Source: Haladaptatus sp. R4 (lineage in GTDB: Archaea > Halobacteriota > Halobacteria > Halobacteriales > Haladaptataceae). Taken from it: a DNA stretch of 64,000 bases. The position numbers and the translations under genes are program-made. Location: the NCBI RefSeq assembly GCF_001625445.1, contig NZ_LWHG01000002.1, positions 58,345 through 122,344 of the forward strand. The letters run 5' to 3'. Position 1 is the first letter of the stretch, and every line of letters starts with the position of its first letter. Of the stretch, positions 8,530 to 19,288 are shown in pieces. Below the pieces are notes generated by a model. It made no database searches. It saw only the letters and a program-made list of their open reading frames with translations, and had not been told where the DNA came from.

Positions 8530-9804
8530 ATGTCCGACGCCGACGCCGAAGAGCCAGACGATTCCACCACGACCGAGGAAACGAGCGTCGTGGTCGTCGG
8601 TGCCGGACCGGGCGGATGTGTGTTGAGCTATCTGCTCGCCAGAAGCGGCGTCGAGGTGGTTCTGCTGGAGCGCCACGCGGACCTCGACCGCGAGTTTCGG
8701 GGATATCTCTTCCAACCGCTCACGGTGAAGTTGTTCGCGGAGATGGGCGTGTTGGACGACGTGCTGGCGCTCGACCACGACGAGGTGCAACGGCCGGAGA
8801 TAACCGTCTTCGAGCGGTCATACGAGTTCGTGGACCTCTCGCGTCTGCCGAAGCCGTACGACTACGGCCTGCTGATGGAGCAACCGGCGTTGCTTCGCCT
8901 GCTCATCGACCGGGCCGACGAGTTCGAGAACTTCGAATTTCGCCACTCGACCGGCGTCACCGACCTCGTTCGTGAGGGCGGGCAGGTAGTCGGCGTGACG
9001 GCGACCGACCGCGAGCACGACGAAGACCTGGAATTCAGAAGCCGACTCGTCGTCGGCGCGGACGGTCGGTTCTCGACGGTTCGGAAGGCGGCGGGACTCG
9101 ACCCCGGCCTGTTCGACTCGAATATCGAGTTACTGTGGTTCAAGCTTCCGGCGGAGGCCGTGGACACCGCCGCACAGGGGAGAATCGACCGAAACGGGAT
9201 TCTGCTCTACTTCGGACTGGGGTCCGAGAACGCACAGGCCGGGTGGTTCATCGAGAAGGGGACGTACCCGAACATCAGAAAGCGGGGCATCGATGCCTTT
9301 CGGCGAAAGATCGCGACGGTGGACCCGACCATCGCCCGATATTTGGAGAGCTTCGACCAATGCTCGCTCCTGCACATCGAACCCGGCCTCACCGAGAGAT
9401 GGGTCGATGACGGTCTCCTCCTGCTCGGCGACGCGGCGCACGTCGCGTCGCCGGTCGGCGGACAGGGGAACGGACTCGCGATTCAGGACGCCGCCGTGGC
9501 TCATTCGACGCTCGTCCACGCGCTCGAAGCGGACGACTCGCCGATACCGGCCGAGCGACTCCGTCGGTTCGAGTCGATTCGACGGCCCGCGATAGAGGAG
9601 GTGCTCTCCCTCCAACGACGCGGCGAGCGGGCCATCTCGTGGTACGTCCGGCACGCCGATTCCGTTCCGCCGTGGCTGGAAAAACCGTTCGCGCGGGTGG
9701 CGTTTGCGGTCGCACCGCAAACGCCGCTCGTCCGGAAAGCGTGGAAGACGTTCGCGCTCGGCCCGAAACCCGTCTCCGTCGATACGACGCTGTTCCGGTC
9801 GTAG
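8530..9804 (+). CDS. FAD-dependent monooxygenase (PHBH fold)
   Basis: 424-residue flavoprotein of the p-hydroxybenzoate hydroxylase/UbiH type. Visible motifs are the dinucleotide-binding VVVVGAGPGGCVLSYLL near residues 20-36, the LLERHADLDREFRG segment, the VVGADGRFSTVRKAAG (DG) motif and the second FAD motif LLGDAAHVASPVGGQGNGL. These enzymes hydroxylate or epoxidise aromatic or isoprenoid substrates with NAD(P)H and oxygen. It starts 5 bases after the preceding stop and probably closes the acd transcript; the functional link to acetyl-CoA metabolism is not obvious. Substrate unknown. Confidence 0.88.
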   Translation: MSDADAEEPDDSTTTEETSVVVVGAGPGGCVLSYLLARSGVEVVLLERHADLDREFRGYLFQPLTVKLFAEMGVLDDVLALDHDEVQRPEITVFERSYEFVDLSRLPKPYDYGLLMEQPALLRLLIDRADEFENFEFRHSTGVTDLVREGGQVVGVTATDREHDEDLEFRSRLVVGADGRFSTVRKAAGLDPGLFDSNIELLWFKLPAEAVDTAAQGRIDRNGILLYFGLGSENAQAGWFIEKGTYPNIRKRGIDAFRRKIATVDPTIARYLESFDQCSLLHIEPGLTERWVDDGLLLLGDAAHVASPVGGQGNGLAIQDAAVAHSTLVHALEADDSPIPAERLRRFESIRRPAIEEVLSLQRRGERAISWYVRHADSVPPWLEKPFARVAFAVAPQTPLVRKAWKTFALGPKPVSVDTTLFRS

Positions 9805-9957
9805 GCGGGAGCACGGACGCCGGATTCTCTCCGGAGTCTCGTCTTCAAAACACATCCGTTAAATCACGTTATTCGAGAGAATTTTATATTTCCTCAACGA
9901 GTAAATTTATTGTTTTACGACTGATGTTGCTACGTACTCCGTGTGTCATGATTTCCC

Positions 9958-12900
9958 ATGACAATCACGGTGAAGGCATCAATGAGTGAGAAAATCGAGG
10001 AACGACGGGCGGAACAGACATCGAAGATAGGCGCGTCACGGCGTGAGTTTCTGCAGGCGACCGGAGTCGCGACGTTCGCCGCTGCGACGGCGGCGAACGG
10101 CGCAATCGGGATCGCGGCGGCGGATTCGTCGCTTGGTCCGGAGACGGCATCCGGCCCCGGACGAGTCGGAAATTTGGCCGATTACATCGCGGACCCCGGG
10201 TTGTTCGAACAGGGGACCGAACCGACACACGCCACCGCGGCGGTGCCGTTCGGGTCGGTCCGTGCAGCGATGGACGCCGACGAACCGTTCACGAAACTCG
10301 AAGAGCGGTTCGCCGAATCCGAGTACGTCGAACTACTGGACGGAAAGTGGGATTTCAGGTTTTACACGCATCCGGCGAGTAGGCCGGAGAGCTACGACGG
10401 CGTGACGGACTGGGAGAAAGTCGACGTACCTGGTTGCTGGCAGACGCAGGGGTACGACCAACTCATCTACCTGAACAACTCCATCACGTGGGAGGGCTAC
10501 GACCCCGCACTCGACGGCAACCTCGATCCGCGATACGACATCGAGATTCCCGATACCAACCCGACCGGAACGTATCGACGGTCGGTTTCCGTGCCGTCGA
10601 ACTGGGATGGCCGCGAGGTGTTCCTGCACTTCGCGGCGGTGAAACAGGCCTACTTCGTCTGGGTGGACGACCAGTACGTCGGTTTCCATGAAGGGTCGAT
10701 GACGCCGGGCGAGTTCGACATCACCGAACACGTTTCGGCGGGAAGCGACCACACCGTGACCGTCCAAGCCTACCGGTTCTCGGACGGCGAGGCGATGGAG
10801 ACCAACGACATGTTCCGGTTCTCCGGCATCCATCGGAGCGTCTACCTCTTCGCCACCCCGAAAGTGCACGTCCGGGACTTCTACGTCCGCTCCGGACTCG
10901 ACGACGAGTACGAGGACGGACACCTCCGAATCGACGCCGAGATTGCGAACTACGACGAGGACCCGGCGGGACGATACGCCGTCAGGGCGCACCTCTTCGA
11001 CCCCGACGGGCGGCGTGTCAAATCGCTTTGGGACGGCGTTCGCGTCGATTCGGACGGCGGGACGGTAACGCTCGAAACGGACGTCGGAAAACCCGAACAG
11101 TGGTCGGCCGAACACCCGAATCTCTACACGGTCGGGCTCGAACTCGTTCGCCACGGTCGGACGACCGAGGCGATGACCGACAAGATCGGATTCAGAACGT
11201 ACGAAACCACGCGCGGAAAGTCCGGCGCGCAGGTGCTCGTCAACGGTAGGCCGGTCAACATTCGAGGTGTCAACCGGCCCGAGGGCGACCCGAAAACCGG
11301 ACGTGCGGTGCGACTGGAGACGCTGAAGACAGACCTGACGTTGATGAAACGGAACAACATCGACGCCATCAGGAATTCCCACTACCCGAACGACCCGACG
11401 TTCTACCGACTCGCCGACGAGTACGGTATCTACGTCGCCGACGAGGTGGACGTCGAAACGCACTGGTGGCAGGGCTTGGCGGCGAACACCGAGGCCTACC
11501 ACGACGCGATGGTCGAGCGCTTCCGACGGATGGTGCTCCGGGACCGCAACCACGCGTCTATCTTCGCGTGGTCCACCGGAAACGAGGCCGGAACGGGGAA
11601 CGAACACCTCAACATGGCCGCGCTCGCCATGGATTCCAAGGAGTACCTCCCCGAGGACACCAGCGACGTCGCTGGCGTCAGCGCGTCGAATCCTACGACG
11701 GCCCGGTGTACGGACTCGCGCCCGACCGTCTCATGTACCACCAACCGAACGGCGGCGGGTGGAACGTCGAGTACAGCGACATGCTCGGGCCGCGCTACCC
11801 GGACGTGGATAGCCTGCTCTCCGTCGCGGACGGCACCAGCATCGGCGACGGCAAACGTCCCGTCGTGATGGGCGAGTACAACCACGCGATGGGCAACAGT
11901 TTGGGCCTCGTCCACGCGATGTGGTCCGAACACATCCAACCGCCGGTCAGAACGGCCAGCGACGAAACCGGCAACGACAACGACGGCGTGCTGGTCGGCA
12001 CGCCCACGATAGGAATCGGGGAGGACGGCGGCGCGATTACGTTGGACGACGACGACACCATCGAAGTCGAAGCGTCCCCGTCGCTCGACTTCGAGGACGG
12101 ATTCACGCTCGCGCTGACACTGAGCGGGGTCGATTCCCGAACCGAACGGACGCTCGTCTCGAAGGACGACGAGTACGCGCTCGCCCTCGACCGCGGGCGG
12201 AAACTCACCTTCAGCGTTCACGGCGGCGGGCGGGACTCCGTCACTGCCCGCCTTCCACGGGACGCGAGCGATGGCTGGCACACCCTCGTCGCAACCGGTG
12301 ACTCCGACGAGTTGGCCCTCTACCTCGACGGCGAGCGCTTGGCAACCACCGACCACGACGGCGGGCGACTGCCGGGAGGCGACGGGGCGCTCGTCATCGG
12401 AAACGGAAGCGACGGAAACCACCACGGTGGCCACCATCACCGTAGAGGCGGGCACCATCACGATGGCCGTCATCACCACGGCGGACACCATCGCGGCGGC
12501 CATGACGAATGGGGTCGTGACCACGACGACCACAGCCACGGCGGGAACTACGGTCATGGCCATAGTCACGGCCATGGTCACGACCACGACCACGGTCACG
12601 GCGGAACGATAACGCTCGATTCGGTTCGCGTCTTCGACCGTCCGCTGTCGGCCGACGAGGTATCGGGCGACACCGCGGACCCCGTTCTGGGATACACGTT
12701 CGCCGCACTGCTCAGGGACGAGAGCCTCCAAGGCGGGTTCGTCTGGGCGTGGGAGGATCAAGCCGTCACGCGCACGAAGACGGTCGACGGCGAGGAGGTC
12801 GAATACACGTTCTACGACGACAACCCGTTCTGTCTCGACGGCCTCGTCTGGGCCGACCGGAGCGTCCAACCCGACGTGCCGCAGTTGAAACACAGCCACC

Positions 12901-14828
12901 AACCCGTCAAAGTCGCGCCGACCGCCGAACTGACCGACGGGGAGGTGTACATCACCAACCACTTCGCGTTCACCGACATGCGCGCGATGCGCGGGAAGTG
13001 GCAACTCGTGGAGGACGACAGGGTTCTCGATTCGGGCCGTCTGGACCTCGATTTGGACCCCGGCGAAACCCGACGGGTTCGAATCCCGTTCGAGGAACCG
13101 CACCATCTCGATGCTGGCGCGGCGTACCGACTCAACGTCTCGTTCTCGCTCCGCGAACCGACCGCCTACGCCGACGCGGGCCACGACGTGGCCCGCGACC
13201 AACTCGAAATCCCGTTCGACGTTCCGGACACGCCGACGGTCGCCGAGGGCGACCTTCCGGCGCTCGACGTCTCGACGGCGGACGATGCCGTTACCGTCTC
13301 CGGCGACGGGTTCGAGTACACGCTGGACACGGACGCCGGAACGTTCTCGGCGATGAACTACGGCGGGACGGACGTCGTGGACCGCGGCCCGCAGTTCAAC
13401 GCGTGGCGCGCCCCGATCATGAACGAGGTGCAGGGCTGGGGAAGCGAGCAGGCGTCGAGCTGGTACGCGGCGGGATTGGATCATCTCACGCAGCTCGTGG
13501 ACGACGTGTCCGTCGAGCGGGTTTCCGATCCACACGTCCGAATCGATGTGGACGGCTTCGTCCAAGGCGCGCCGCCGACGACGGTCCGGAAGACGCCCGA
13601 TGCGAGCGCGACCGGAAGCGACGGCACGCTCGTGGGCGACCCGGAAATCGTCTCCGGGAGGAACGGGTCGGCGGTGCAACTCGACGGCGACGACTACGTC
13701 GATGCTGGTTCACCCGAGGCGCTGAACTTCACGAGTCCGGGCTTCACCGTCAGCATCACGTTCGACGGAGTCGAGACCGGTGGTGACCACCCGCTCGTCG
13801 CCAAGGGTGACCACCAGTACGCGCTCAAGGTGAACGACGACCGGTTCTCGTTTTTCATCTACGACGAGACGTGGGTCGCCGTCAACGACACGATTCCGAG
13901 CGACCTGAGCGACGGTTGGCACACGCTCACCGGGGTTTGCGATACGGACGAACTCCGTCTGTATCTCGACGGCGAACTCTTCGCCTCCCGAACGCACGAT
14001 GCCTCGTCGGTCAACGGAACCGACGAACCGCTCCAGGTTGCACACAACTCGGAGCACGGCGAGCGCGCCACGGCCACGACGGTCGATTCTGTGCGGGTGT
14101 ACGACCGCGCGCTGTCGGCCGACGAGGTCGCGTCACAACCCGACTCGGCGTCGGACGACGCTGTACTGTGGTACGGCTTCGACGAGTTCTACGACTCCCA
14201 GTCCAGCCCCCGGGGTCACGGGTTCGAGACGACCTACAGCTACCACGTGTTCGGAAGCGGCGACGTGGTGATGGACGTTGCCGCCGCGCCGAACGACCAA
14301 CTGAAAGCGACCGTCACGGACTACCTGCCGAAGATGGGTGTCCAACTACAAATGCCGACGTCGCTCGACACGTTCGAGTGGTACGGCCGCGGTCCCGTCG
14401 AGACGTATCCCGACCGCCGCTGGGGTGCCGACATCGGGCGGTACTCCGGGACGATCGAGGAGCAGTACGTCCCGTACGTCCCGCCGACGGACAACGGGAA
14501 CAAGGCCGAAACGCGCTGGGCCGCGCTCGCGAACGACGACGGCGCGGGCCTGCTCGGCGTCGCAACCGACGGATCGATGAACGTGAGCACGAACCGGTTC
14601 TCGAACCTGGCCGAAGCGGGCCACCAGTACGAACTCGAAGAAGCCGACAGCGTGGCGTTCAATCTGGACGACGCGATGACGGGCGTCGGCGGGACGCCCG
14701 TCGAACCGTACGACGAGTATCAGGTTCGGGCGACATCGACGCAGTTCAGCGTCCTGTTGCGGCCGTTCACCGCCGACGACGGCGACCTGATGACGCTCGC
14801 GAACCGCTCGTTGCCGGTCGACGAGTGA
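9958..14828 (+). pseudogene. Tat-exported GH2 beta-galactosidase (LacZ type) with two LamG insertions, frameshifted
   Basis: Secreted glycoside hydrolase of about 1,623 residues if one missing base near 11667 is restored. A Tat signal (SRREFLQATGVATFAAAT) is followed by the GH2 sugar-binding and sandwich domains and the TIM barrel. The acid/base Glu lies in WSTGNEAGTGNE (codon at 11584) and the nucleophile Glu in VVMGEYNHAMGNS (codon at 11874). A LamG domain (about 11950-12710) interrupts the barrel directly after GNSLG, before LQGGFVWAWEDQ; a second LamG (about 13590-14185) interrupts the C-terminal beta-sandwich. Before the break the frame starts at 9958 (or 9982); after it the frame runs to 14828. 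Adding one C so that the junction reads GAC CGT CGC restores D-R-R-W-R-Q-R-V-E-S. Error or true decay cannot be separated here. Confidence 0.88.
12417..12606 (+). repeat. Histidine-rich low-complexity loop inside LamG domain 1
   Basis: About 63 codons within the first LamG insertion encode roughly 25 His with Gly, Asp and Arg, first as HHH/GG clusters and then as alternating GHGHSHGHGHDHDHGHG. Such runs bind Zn, Ni or Cu in other proteins. The LamG strands resume straight after it (GTITLDSVRVFDRPLSADEV), so it is a surface loop expansion. Confidence 0.85.
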
Positions 14829-14863
14829 GACTCCCGCGACTGAAGCGGAAAACGAGTCGTTTC

Positions 14864-14945
14864 GGACGATAATCACGGGTTGCAGACGGTAATCGGCGGT
14901 TGCGGAGGACGATTGCCGGTTGCGGACGATGACCGACGGTCGTGC
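14864..14945. repeat. Imperfect ~20-bp tandem repeats 3' of the GH2 gene
   Basis: Four degenerate units follow each other: 14864-14883, 14884-14903, 14904-14923 and 14924-14945. Each starts with a GGACGAT-like core and the first three end in GGTTGC; the last has GGTCGTGC. They begin 35 bases after the GH2 stop codon. No ORF explains the period of 20. They may be a terminator-associated array or simply slippage. Confidence 0.6.
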
Positions 14946-15055
14946 TGGTGACTGCCAGCGCGGCCGCTCGTCGTCGTGGTTTCGGTCGATGAAAATCGAG
15001 AATTGCCGTTTCGGCTTTCGTCGTTCGTTGCGTCGGTCCGCGTGTTTTCGCGACT

Positions 15056-15349
15056 TCAGTCCGCGTGTTGTGGGGTAGAATATCCGGCGTGCGTTTCTGG
15101 CTCGGAATCGGAGAGCGGATTCGGCGACCGAAGGAACGCGATGAGACTCCACATGATTCCCGTGAGAAGCGACCCGCCAGCGGAGAGTTGCATACCGAGT
15201 GTGAGAAACGCGGTCCCGTAGATGATGCCGATAATGGCCGATGGAAGGGACGTTCCGAGCGGTACGTTCGCCATGGAATCGCGGAGGGTCGGCACGAGGA
15301 CGAGAAGCGAAAAGACGCTCCCGCACAGGAAAACGATGTCTTGCCACAT
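15056..15349 (-). CDS. Small membrane protein, unknown function
   Basis: 97 residues with three predicted hydrophobic helices: near 4-21 (DIVFLCGSVFSLLVLVPTL), 33-53 (LPSAIIGIIYGTAFLTLGM) and 58-72 (GGSLLTGIMWSLIAFL), then a polar tail. The composition and the start MWQDIVF are typical of conserved haloarchaeal hypothetical proteins, and the frame is far better than the Arg-rich frames on the other strand. It lies alone between the GH2 gene (convergent) and the dehydrogenase gene (same strand, 229 bases upstream). I do not recognise a family. Confidence 0.7.
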   Translation of the reverse strand: MWQDIVFLCGSVFSLLVLVPTLRDSMANVPLGTSLPSAIIGIIYGTAFLTLGMQLSAGGSLLTGIMWSLIAFLRSPNPLSDSEPETHAGYSTPQHAD

Positions 15350-15429
15350 TATCGTTCGACCTCCTCTGTGCTCGTTTTGTTGCTCGTTTCGTTCATCAAC
15401 GCACCGTAGCGGACTGACGTTGATAAGGT

Positions 15430-15449
15430 TTACTCATTAGCGAGTAAAT
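15430..15449. promoter_or_regulatory. Inverted repeat upstream of the small membrane protein gene
   Basis: Two perfect 7-base arms (TTTACTC and GAGTAAA) flank a 6-base centre, about 80 bases before the start at 15349. The same 9-mer CGAGTAAAT appears upstream of the GH2 gene near 9898. This may be an operator; the role is inferred. Confidence 0.4.
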
Positions 15450-15578
15450 ATTTCGACAGAGTTTACCACGGTAAAGCGTCTCTTAGAATCGTGTTGTCGA
15501 GGACCACGTCTTAACTTCACAGACATCGCGCGTTGCGCTTCGAAAAAATCTACTCCTCCGGCCGGTTTCCGGGACGGG

Positions 15579-16667
15579 CTAGTCGGAAACCGAAATCATT
15601 CCTTTCACGGTTCCTAACGCCTTCGCTCGCTCGAACGCCTCGCCGACATCCGACAGTTCCATCTCGAAATCCACGATACCTTCGACGTCTACCGCGCCGT
15701 CCGCTAGCAACTGAATGGCCGCAGGGTACGTGTTCCGGTAGCGGAACGACCCGCGAACGTCGAGTTCGTTGTCGATGATGTCGCCCGTGGCGAGCGGGAT
15801 TTCGTCGTCCTGTGAAAGGCCGATGAGGACGATGGTTCCACCCCGTCGCACCGCATCGATGGTGGTTCGAATCGCCGGGGTCGCCCCGGAGGCTTCGATG
15901 ATCACGTCCACGCCCTCGCCGCCCGTGAGTCGGGAGACCGCTTCGCCGAGGTCCTCCTCGCTCACGTCGATGGTCGCGTCCGCGCCCCGCGACTCGGCCA
16001 GCGCGAGTTTTTCTGGGACGACGTCCGAGATGAACACCTCGGTCGCACCGGCCGCGTTCGCTGCTTCCATCGCCAACAGACCGATGGGTCCACAACCGGT
16101 GACGAGCACGGAGTCGCCGACGTCGACGTTCCCGCGTCGAGCAGCGTGAATCCCGACGCTGAGGGGTTCACAGAGCGCACCCTCACGGGTCGAAACGTCG
16201 TCCGGAAGCCGATAGGTGAAGTCGGCGGGCCACGCGACGAACTCCGCGAACGCGCCGTCGTCGGGTGGCGTCGCCATGAACGTCACGTCGGGACAGAGGT
16301 TGTACTCGCCGCGCTTGCAGTGGGCACAGCGCCGACAGGGGACGCCGGGTTCGAGCGTCACCCTGTCGCCAACTGTGAAATCGTCGCCCGCGCTCTCACC
16401 GACGGCGACGACCTCGCCCGCGCTCTCGTGTCCGAGGACGAGCGGCGATTCGACCACGTAGTCGCCGATTCGGCCGTGTTCGTAGTAGTGTACGTCGGAC
16501 CCGCAGATGCCGACCTCGTCTATCTTCACGACTACTTCGTCGGGACCTGGGTTCGGTCTCTCTCGCTCTTCGACGACGAACGAACCGGGTTCGTCGAGGA
16601 CTGCGACGTGCATACCCCCGCTTCGTGCCGAATCGCCGTCAACGTTGGTGCCCGTCGTCATCGGCAA
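15579..16667 (-). CDS. Zn-dependent medium-chain dehydrogenase (sorbitol/xylitol dehydrogenase type)
   Basis: 362 residues as drawn; the start could also be the Met at 16661 or MHVAVLDEPG at 16613. Family features: catalytic Zn ligands in GICGSDVHYYEHG and LVLGHESAGEV, the structural Zn site CRRCAHCKRGEYNLC with four Cys, and the NAD-binding VTGCGPIGLLAMEAA with an acidic residue (ISDVVPEKLALAE) that favours NAD over NADP. The SDVHYYEHGRIGDYVV stretch is typical of sorbitol, xylitol and related polyol dehydrogenases. It is divergent from thiC with only 33 bases between the outermost starts. The polyol oxidised cannot be fixed from sequence. Confidence 0.88.
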   Translation of the reverse strand: MPMTTGTNVDGDSARSGGMHVAVLDEPGSFVVEERERPNPGPDEVVVKIDEVGICGSDVHYYEHGRIGDYVVESPLVLGHESAGEVVAVGESAGDDFTVGDRVTLEPGVPCRRCAHCKRGEYNLCPDVTFMATPPDDGAFAEFVAWPADFTYRLPDDVSTREGALCEPLSVGIHAARRGNVDVGDSVLVTGCGPIGLLAMEAANAAGATEVFISDVVPEKLALAESRGADATIDVSEEDLGEAVSRLTGGEGVDVIIEASGATPAIRTTIDAVRRGGTIVLIGLSQDDEIPLATGDIIDNELDVRGSFRYRNTYPAAIQLLADGAVDVEGIVDFEMELSDVGEAFERAKALGTVKGMISVSD

Positions 16668-16700
16668 GAGTTATCACCGAGTAATATGACCTAGTAATTG

Positions 16701-18155
16701 ATGCCGAAGACACAACTCCAACGCGCTCGTGCCGGGGAGATAACCGCGGCGATGGAGCGGGTCGCGGAGCGGGAGAACAGGGACGCCGAGTTCGTCCGCC
16801 AACAGGTCGCGGACGGGCAAGCGGTCATTCCGGCCAATCACGACCACGAGGCGCTCGACCCGATGATAATCGGCCGCGAGTTCGCGACGAAGGTCAACGC
16901 GAACATCGGCAACAGCGAGACGACGAGCGGTCTCGAAGGCGAACTCCGGAAACTGCACACGGCGGTTCACTACGGGGCGGACACCGTGATGGATCTGAGT
17001 ACCGGCGGAAACCTCGACGAGATACGGGAGACGAACGTCCGGTACTCCCCGATTCCCGTCGGCACGGTTCCAATCTACGGTGCCGTTACGCGCGTCGATG
17101 ACGTTACGGACCTCACGCACGAACTGCTCCTCGACGTCATCCGGAAACAGGCCGAGCAGGGCGTCGATTACATGACGATTCACGCGGGCATCCTGATGGA
17201 GCACCTGCCGCTCACGGACGGGCGAAAGACGGGCATCGTCTCCCGAGGCGGTTCGCTCCTCGCACAGTGGATGGAGGAAAACGGGATGCAGAACCCGTTG
17301 TACGTAAAATTCGAGGAAATCTGCGAAATATTTGCCGAACACGACGTGACGTTCAGCCTCGGGGACAGCCTCCGTCCTGGTTGTTTGGCCGACGCCTGCG
17401 ACGACGCGCAGTTCGCTGAATTGGACACGCTCGGCGAACTGACGGAGGTCGCACGGGACCACGGGGTTCAGGTAATGGTCGAGGGACCGGGCCACGTTCC
17501 GATGGACGAGATAGCGATGAACGTCGAACGCCAGCAGGAGGTCTGTGGCGGTGCGCCGTTCTACGTCCTCGGACCGCTCGTCACCGACATCGCGCCCGGC
17601 TACGACCACATCACGAGTTCCATCGGCGCGACGGAAGCGGCCCGCGCCGGTGCGGCCATGCTCTGTTACGTGACTCCGAAAGAACACCTCGGGCTTCCGG
17701 ACGAGGAGGACGTTCGGGACGGACTCGCGGCCTACCGTATCGCTGCTCACGCCGGGGACGTGGCGAACGGGTTGCCCGGCGCGCGGGACTGGGACGACGC
17801 CCTCTCGGAGGCCCGCTACGAGTTCGACTGGCGACGCCAGTTCGACCTCGCGCTCGATTCCGAACGCGCGATGTCGTACCACGACCAGACGCTTCCCGGG
17901 GACAACTACAAGGAGGCCCGCTTCTGCTCGATGTGCGGCGTGGAGTTCTGTTCGATGCGAATCGACCAGGACGCCCGCGACGCCGACGGCGAGATGACGA
18001 CGTTGAACACGAAAACCGATCTCGACGGTTCCTCCGCAGCATCGGTCAACCTCCCGCCGACCGGTTCACACGATACGACTGCCGTCCCGGAGTTGCCGGA
18101 TTTCGCGAGCGAATCTGACGGGGGACAACCGGACGAAGCGCGTTCCGACGACTGA
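16701..18155 (+). CDS. thiC: Phosphomethylpyrimidine synthase ThiC
   Basis: 484-residue radical SAM enzyme that rearranges aminoimidazole ribotide to HMP phosphate for thiamine synthesis. Recognisable blocks are [18 protein letters not shown], the VMDLSTGG motif, [34 protein letters not shown] and [12 protein letters not shown], and the C-terminal iron-sulfur motif CSMCGVEFC, which is the CxxCxxxxC type of ThiC. I use the ATG at 16701; a TTG one codon earlier is in frame. The leader is too short to hold a TPP riboswitch, and none is visible. The last 60 residues are a polar extension after the catalytic core. Confidence 0.97.
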   Translation: MPKTQLQRARAGEITAAMERVAERENRDAEFVRQQVADGQAVIPANHDHEALDPMIIGREFATKVNANIGNSETTSGLEGELRKLHTAVHYGADTVMDLSTGGNLDEIRETNVRYSPIPVGTVPIYGAVTRVDDVTDLTHELLLDVIRKQAEQGVDYMTIHAGILMEHLPLTDGRKTGIVSRGGSLLAQWMEENGMQNPLYVKFEEICEIFAEHDVTFSLGDSLRPGCLADACDDAQFAELDTLGELTEVARDHGVQVMVEGPGHVPMDEIAMNVERQQEVCGGAPFYVLGPLVTDIAPGYDHITSSIGATEAARAGAAMLCYVTPKEHLGLPDEEDVRDGLAAYRIAAHAGDVANGLPGARDWDDALSEARYEFDWRRQFDLALDSERAMSYHDQTLPGDNYKEARFCSMCGVEFCSMRIDQDARDADGEMTTLNTKTDLDGSSAASVNLPPTGSHDTTAVPELPDFASESDGGQPDEARSDD

Positions 18156-18164
18156 AACTCGTCG

Positions 18165-19115
18165 TTACCGCGTCGGAAGCGTATCCCGGCGCTCCACGTC
18201 CGACCCGCGATGCTCGGGCGTTCCGACCGGACTCACGGCGCGGAAGACGGTTTCCGGGTCGCCCGTCTTTCGCCAGTGCCAGCGAGTCTTGGCGAGCAAC
18301 ACGAGTTTTCTGGTGGTCCCGAACGACGGTTCCCGGGAGAGAACGTCGTAGCCCTGCGCTCGAATCACGCGGTGGTACTCGGCGTACAGCACGGCCGCGA
18401 GCAACACGGCGAACTGGCAATCCTCGGGGAGGTACTGGATGCCAGCGACGCCTTCCCGATACAGCGCCTCCGCGCGGCGGAGTTCGTCGTGCATGACGGC
18501 CGCGAACCCGTCGGTGAATTCGAGTCGTTCGATCTGTTCGTCCGTGACGCCGTGGCGTTCCCGCGTCGTCCGTGGCAGGTAAATCCGGTCCCGGTCTTCG
18601 ACGTCCTCGCGCACGTCGCGCAGGAAGTTCGTGAGTTGGAACGCCTCGCCGAGCGCGGTGGCGTGCGGTCGCGCCCGGTCGGGGTTAGCCGGGTTCATCA
18701 CCGAGGTCATCATCTGGCCGACGGCGGCGGCCGACCCGCGCATGTACGCCTCCAACTCCTCGTAGTTCTCGTAGCGCGATTTCTCGATGTCGGCGGCCAT
18801 CGCGTCGATGAAGACGGCCACTTCCTCGTCCGAGATTCCGTGCGACTCGCGGAGGTCGTTGAACGCCTCCAGCACGGGGTCGTCGGGCGGTTTCGACCCG
18901 AGCGCTTGGTTTCGAAGCGACTCCAGTCGCTTCGACTGTTCTTCGGGTGGAACGTCGGCAGCGTCGTCCACCACTTCGTCACAGATCCGGAAGAAGCCAT
19001 ACAACACGTAGGTCGGATGGCGCACTCGCTCGGGCAGTAACCGAGTCGCGAGGTGGAACGTCTTCCCGGTTTGCTGCTGTATCGCCTTCCCGGCTTCTAC
19101 GTGTGTGTCTTTCAT
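18165..19115 (-). CDS. crtB: Phytoene synthase
   Basis: 316-residue squalene/phytoene synthase family member that condenses two geranylgeranyl-PP to phytoene, the first committed step towards bacterioruberin and retinal. The two aspartate-rich Mg-binding motifs are visible as DEVVDDAAD (residues about 46-54) and DVREDVEDRDRIYLP (about 167-181). The haloarchaeal form normally starts near AGKAIQQQTGKTFHLATRLLP, as here. It runs convergent with thiC, with 9 bases between the stops. No other carotenoid gene is adjacent. A TATA-like TTTTGAAAAAA stretch lies about 40 bases before the start. Confidence 0.95.
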   Translation of the reverse strand: MKDTHVEAGKAIQQQTGKTFHLATRLLPERVRHPTYVLYGFFRICDEVVDDAADVPPEEQSKRLESLRNQALGSKPPDDPVLEAFNDLRESHGISDEEVAVFIDAMAADIEKSRYENYEELEAYMRGSAAAVGQMMTSVMNPANPDRARPHATALGEAFQLTNFLRDVREDVEDRDRIYLPRTTRERHGVTDEQIERLEFTDGFAAVMHDELRRAEALYREGVAGIQYLPEDCQFAVLLAAVLYAEYHRVIRAQGYDVLSREPSFGTTRKLVLLAKTRWHWRKTGDPETVFRAVSPVGTPEHRGSDVERRDTLPTR

Positions 19116-19288
19116 GGCGTATGTGCCCCGAGAATAGTAGTCGGTACGTCGTTATTTTGAAAAAAGACGATCCCAAACCAGTTAGGTTACAGTCTTCATT
19201 TGCCGGTTTGGGGCGTTTGAAGCATTGAAATACGGTCCGAAATATCATCAAGAAAGTTAATTGCCGAGCAACTACTACGGACTCGGTA

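Noticed and set aside
11660..11690. Programmed -1 ribosomal frameshift in the GH2 gene
   Set aside because: No slippery heptamer or strong downstream stem is visible; a missing base explains it better.
12417..12606. CRISPR-like or satellite DNA in the His-rich stretch
   Set aside because: The repetition is codon-level (CAC/CAT with Gly codons) and stays in frame with the LamG domain; there are no spacers.
11496..13679. 727-codon open frame on the minus strand opposite the GH2 gene
   Set aside because: Shadow of the GH2 reading frame; the long valine run merely complements the His-rich loop.
16668..16700. TPP riboswitch before thiC
   Set aside because: Only 33 bases separate thiC from the divergent gene, too few for the aptamer.
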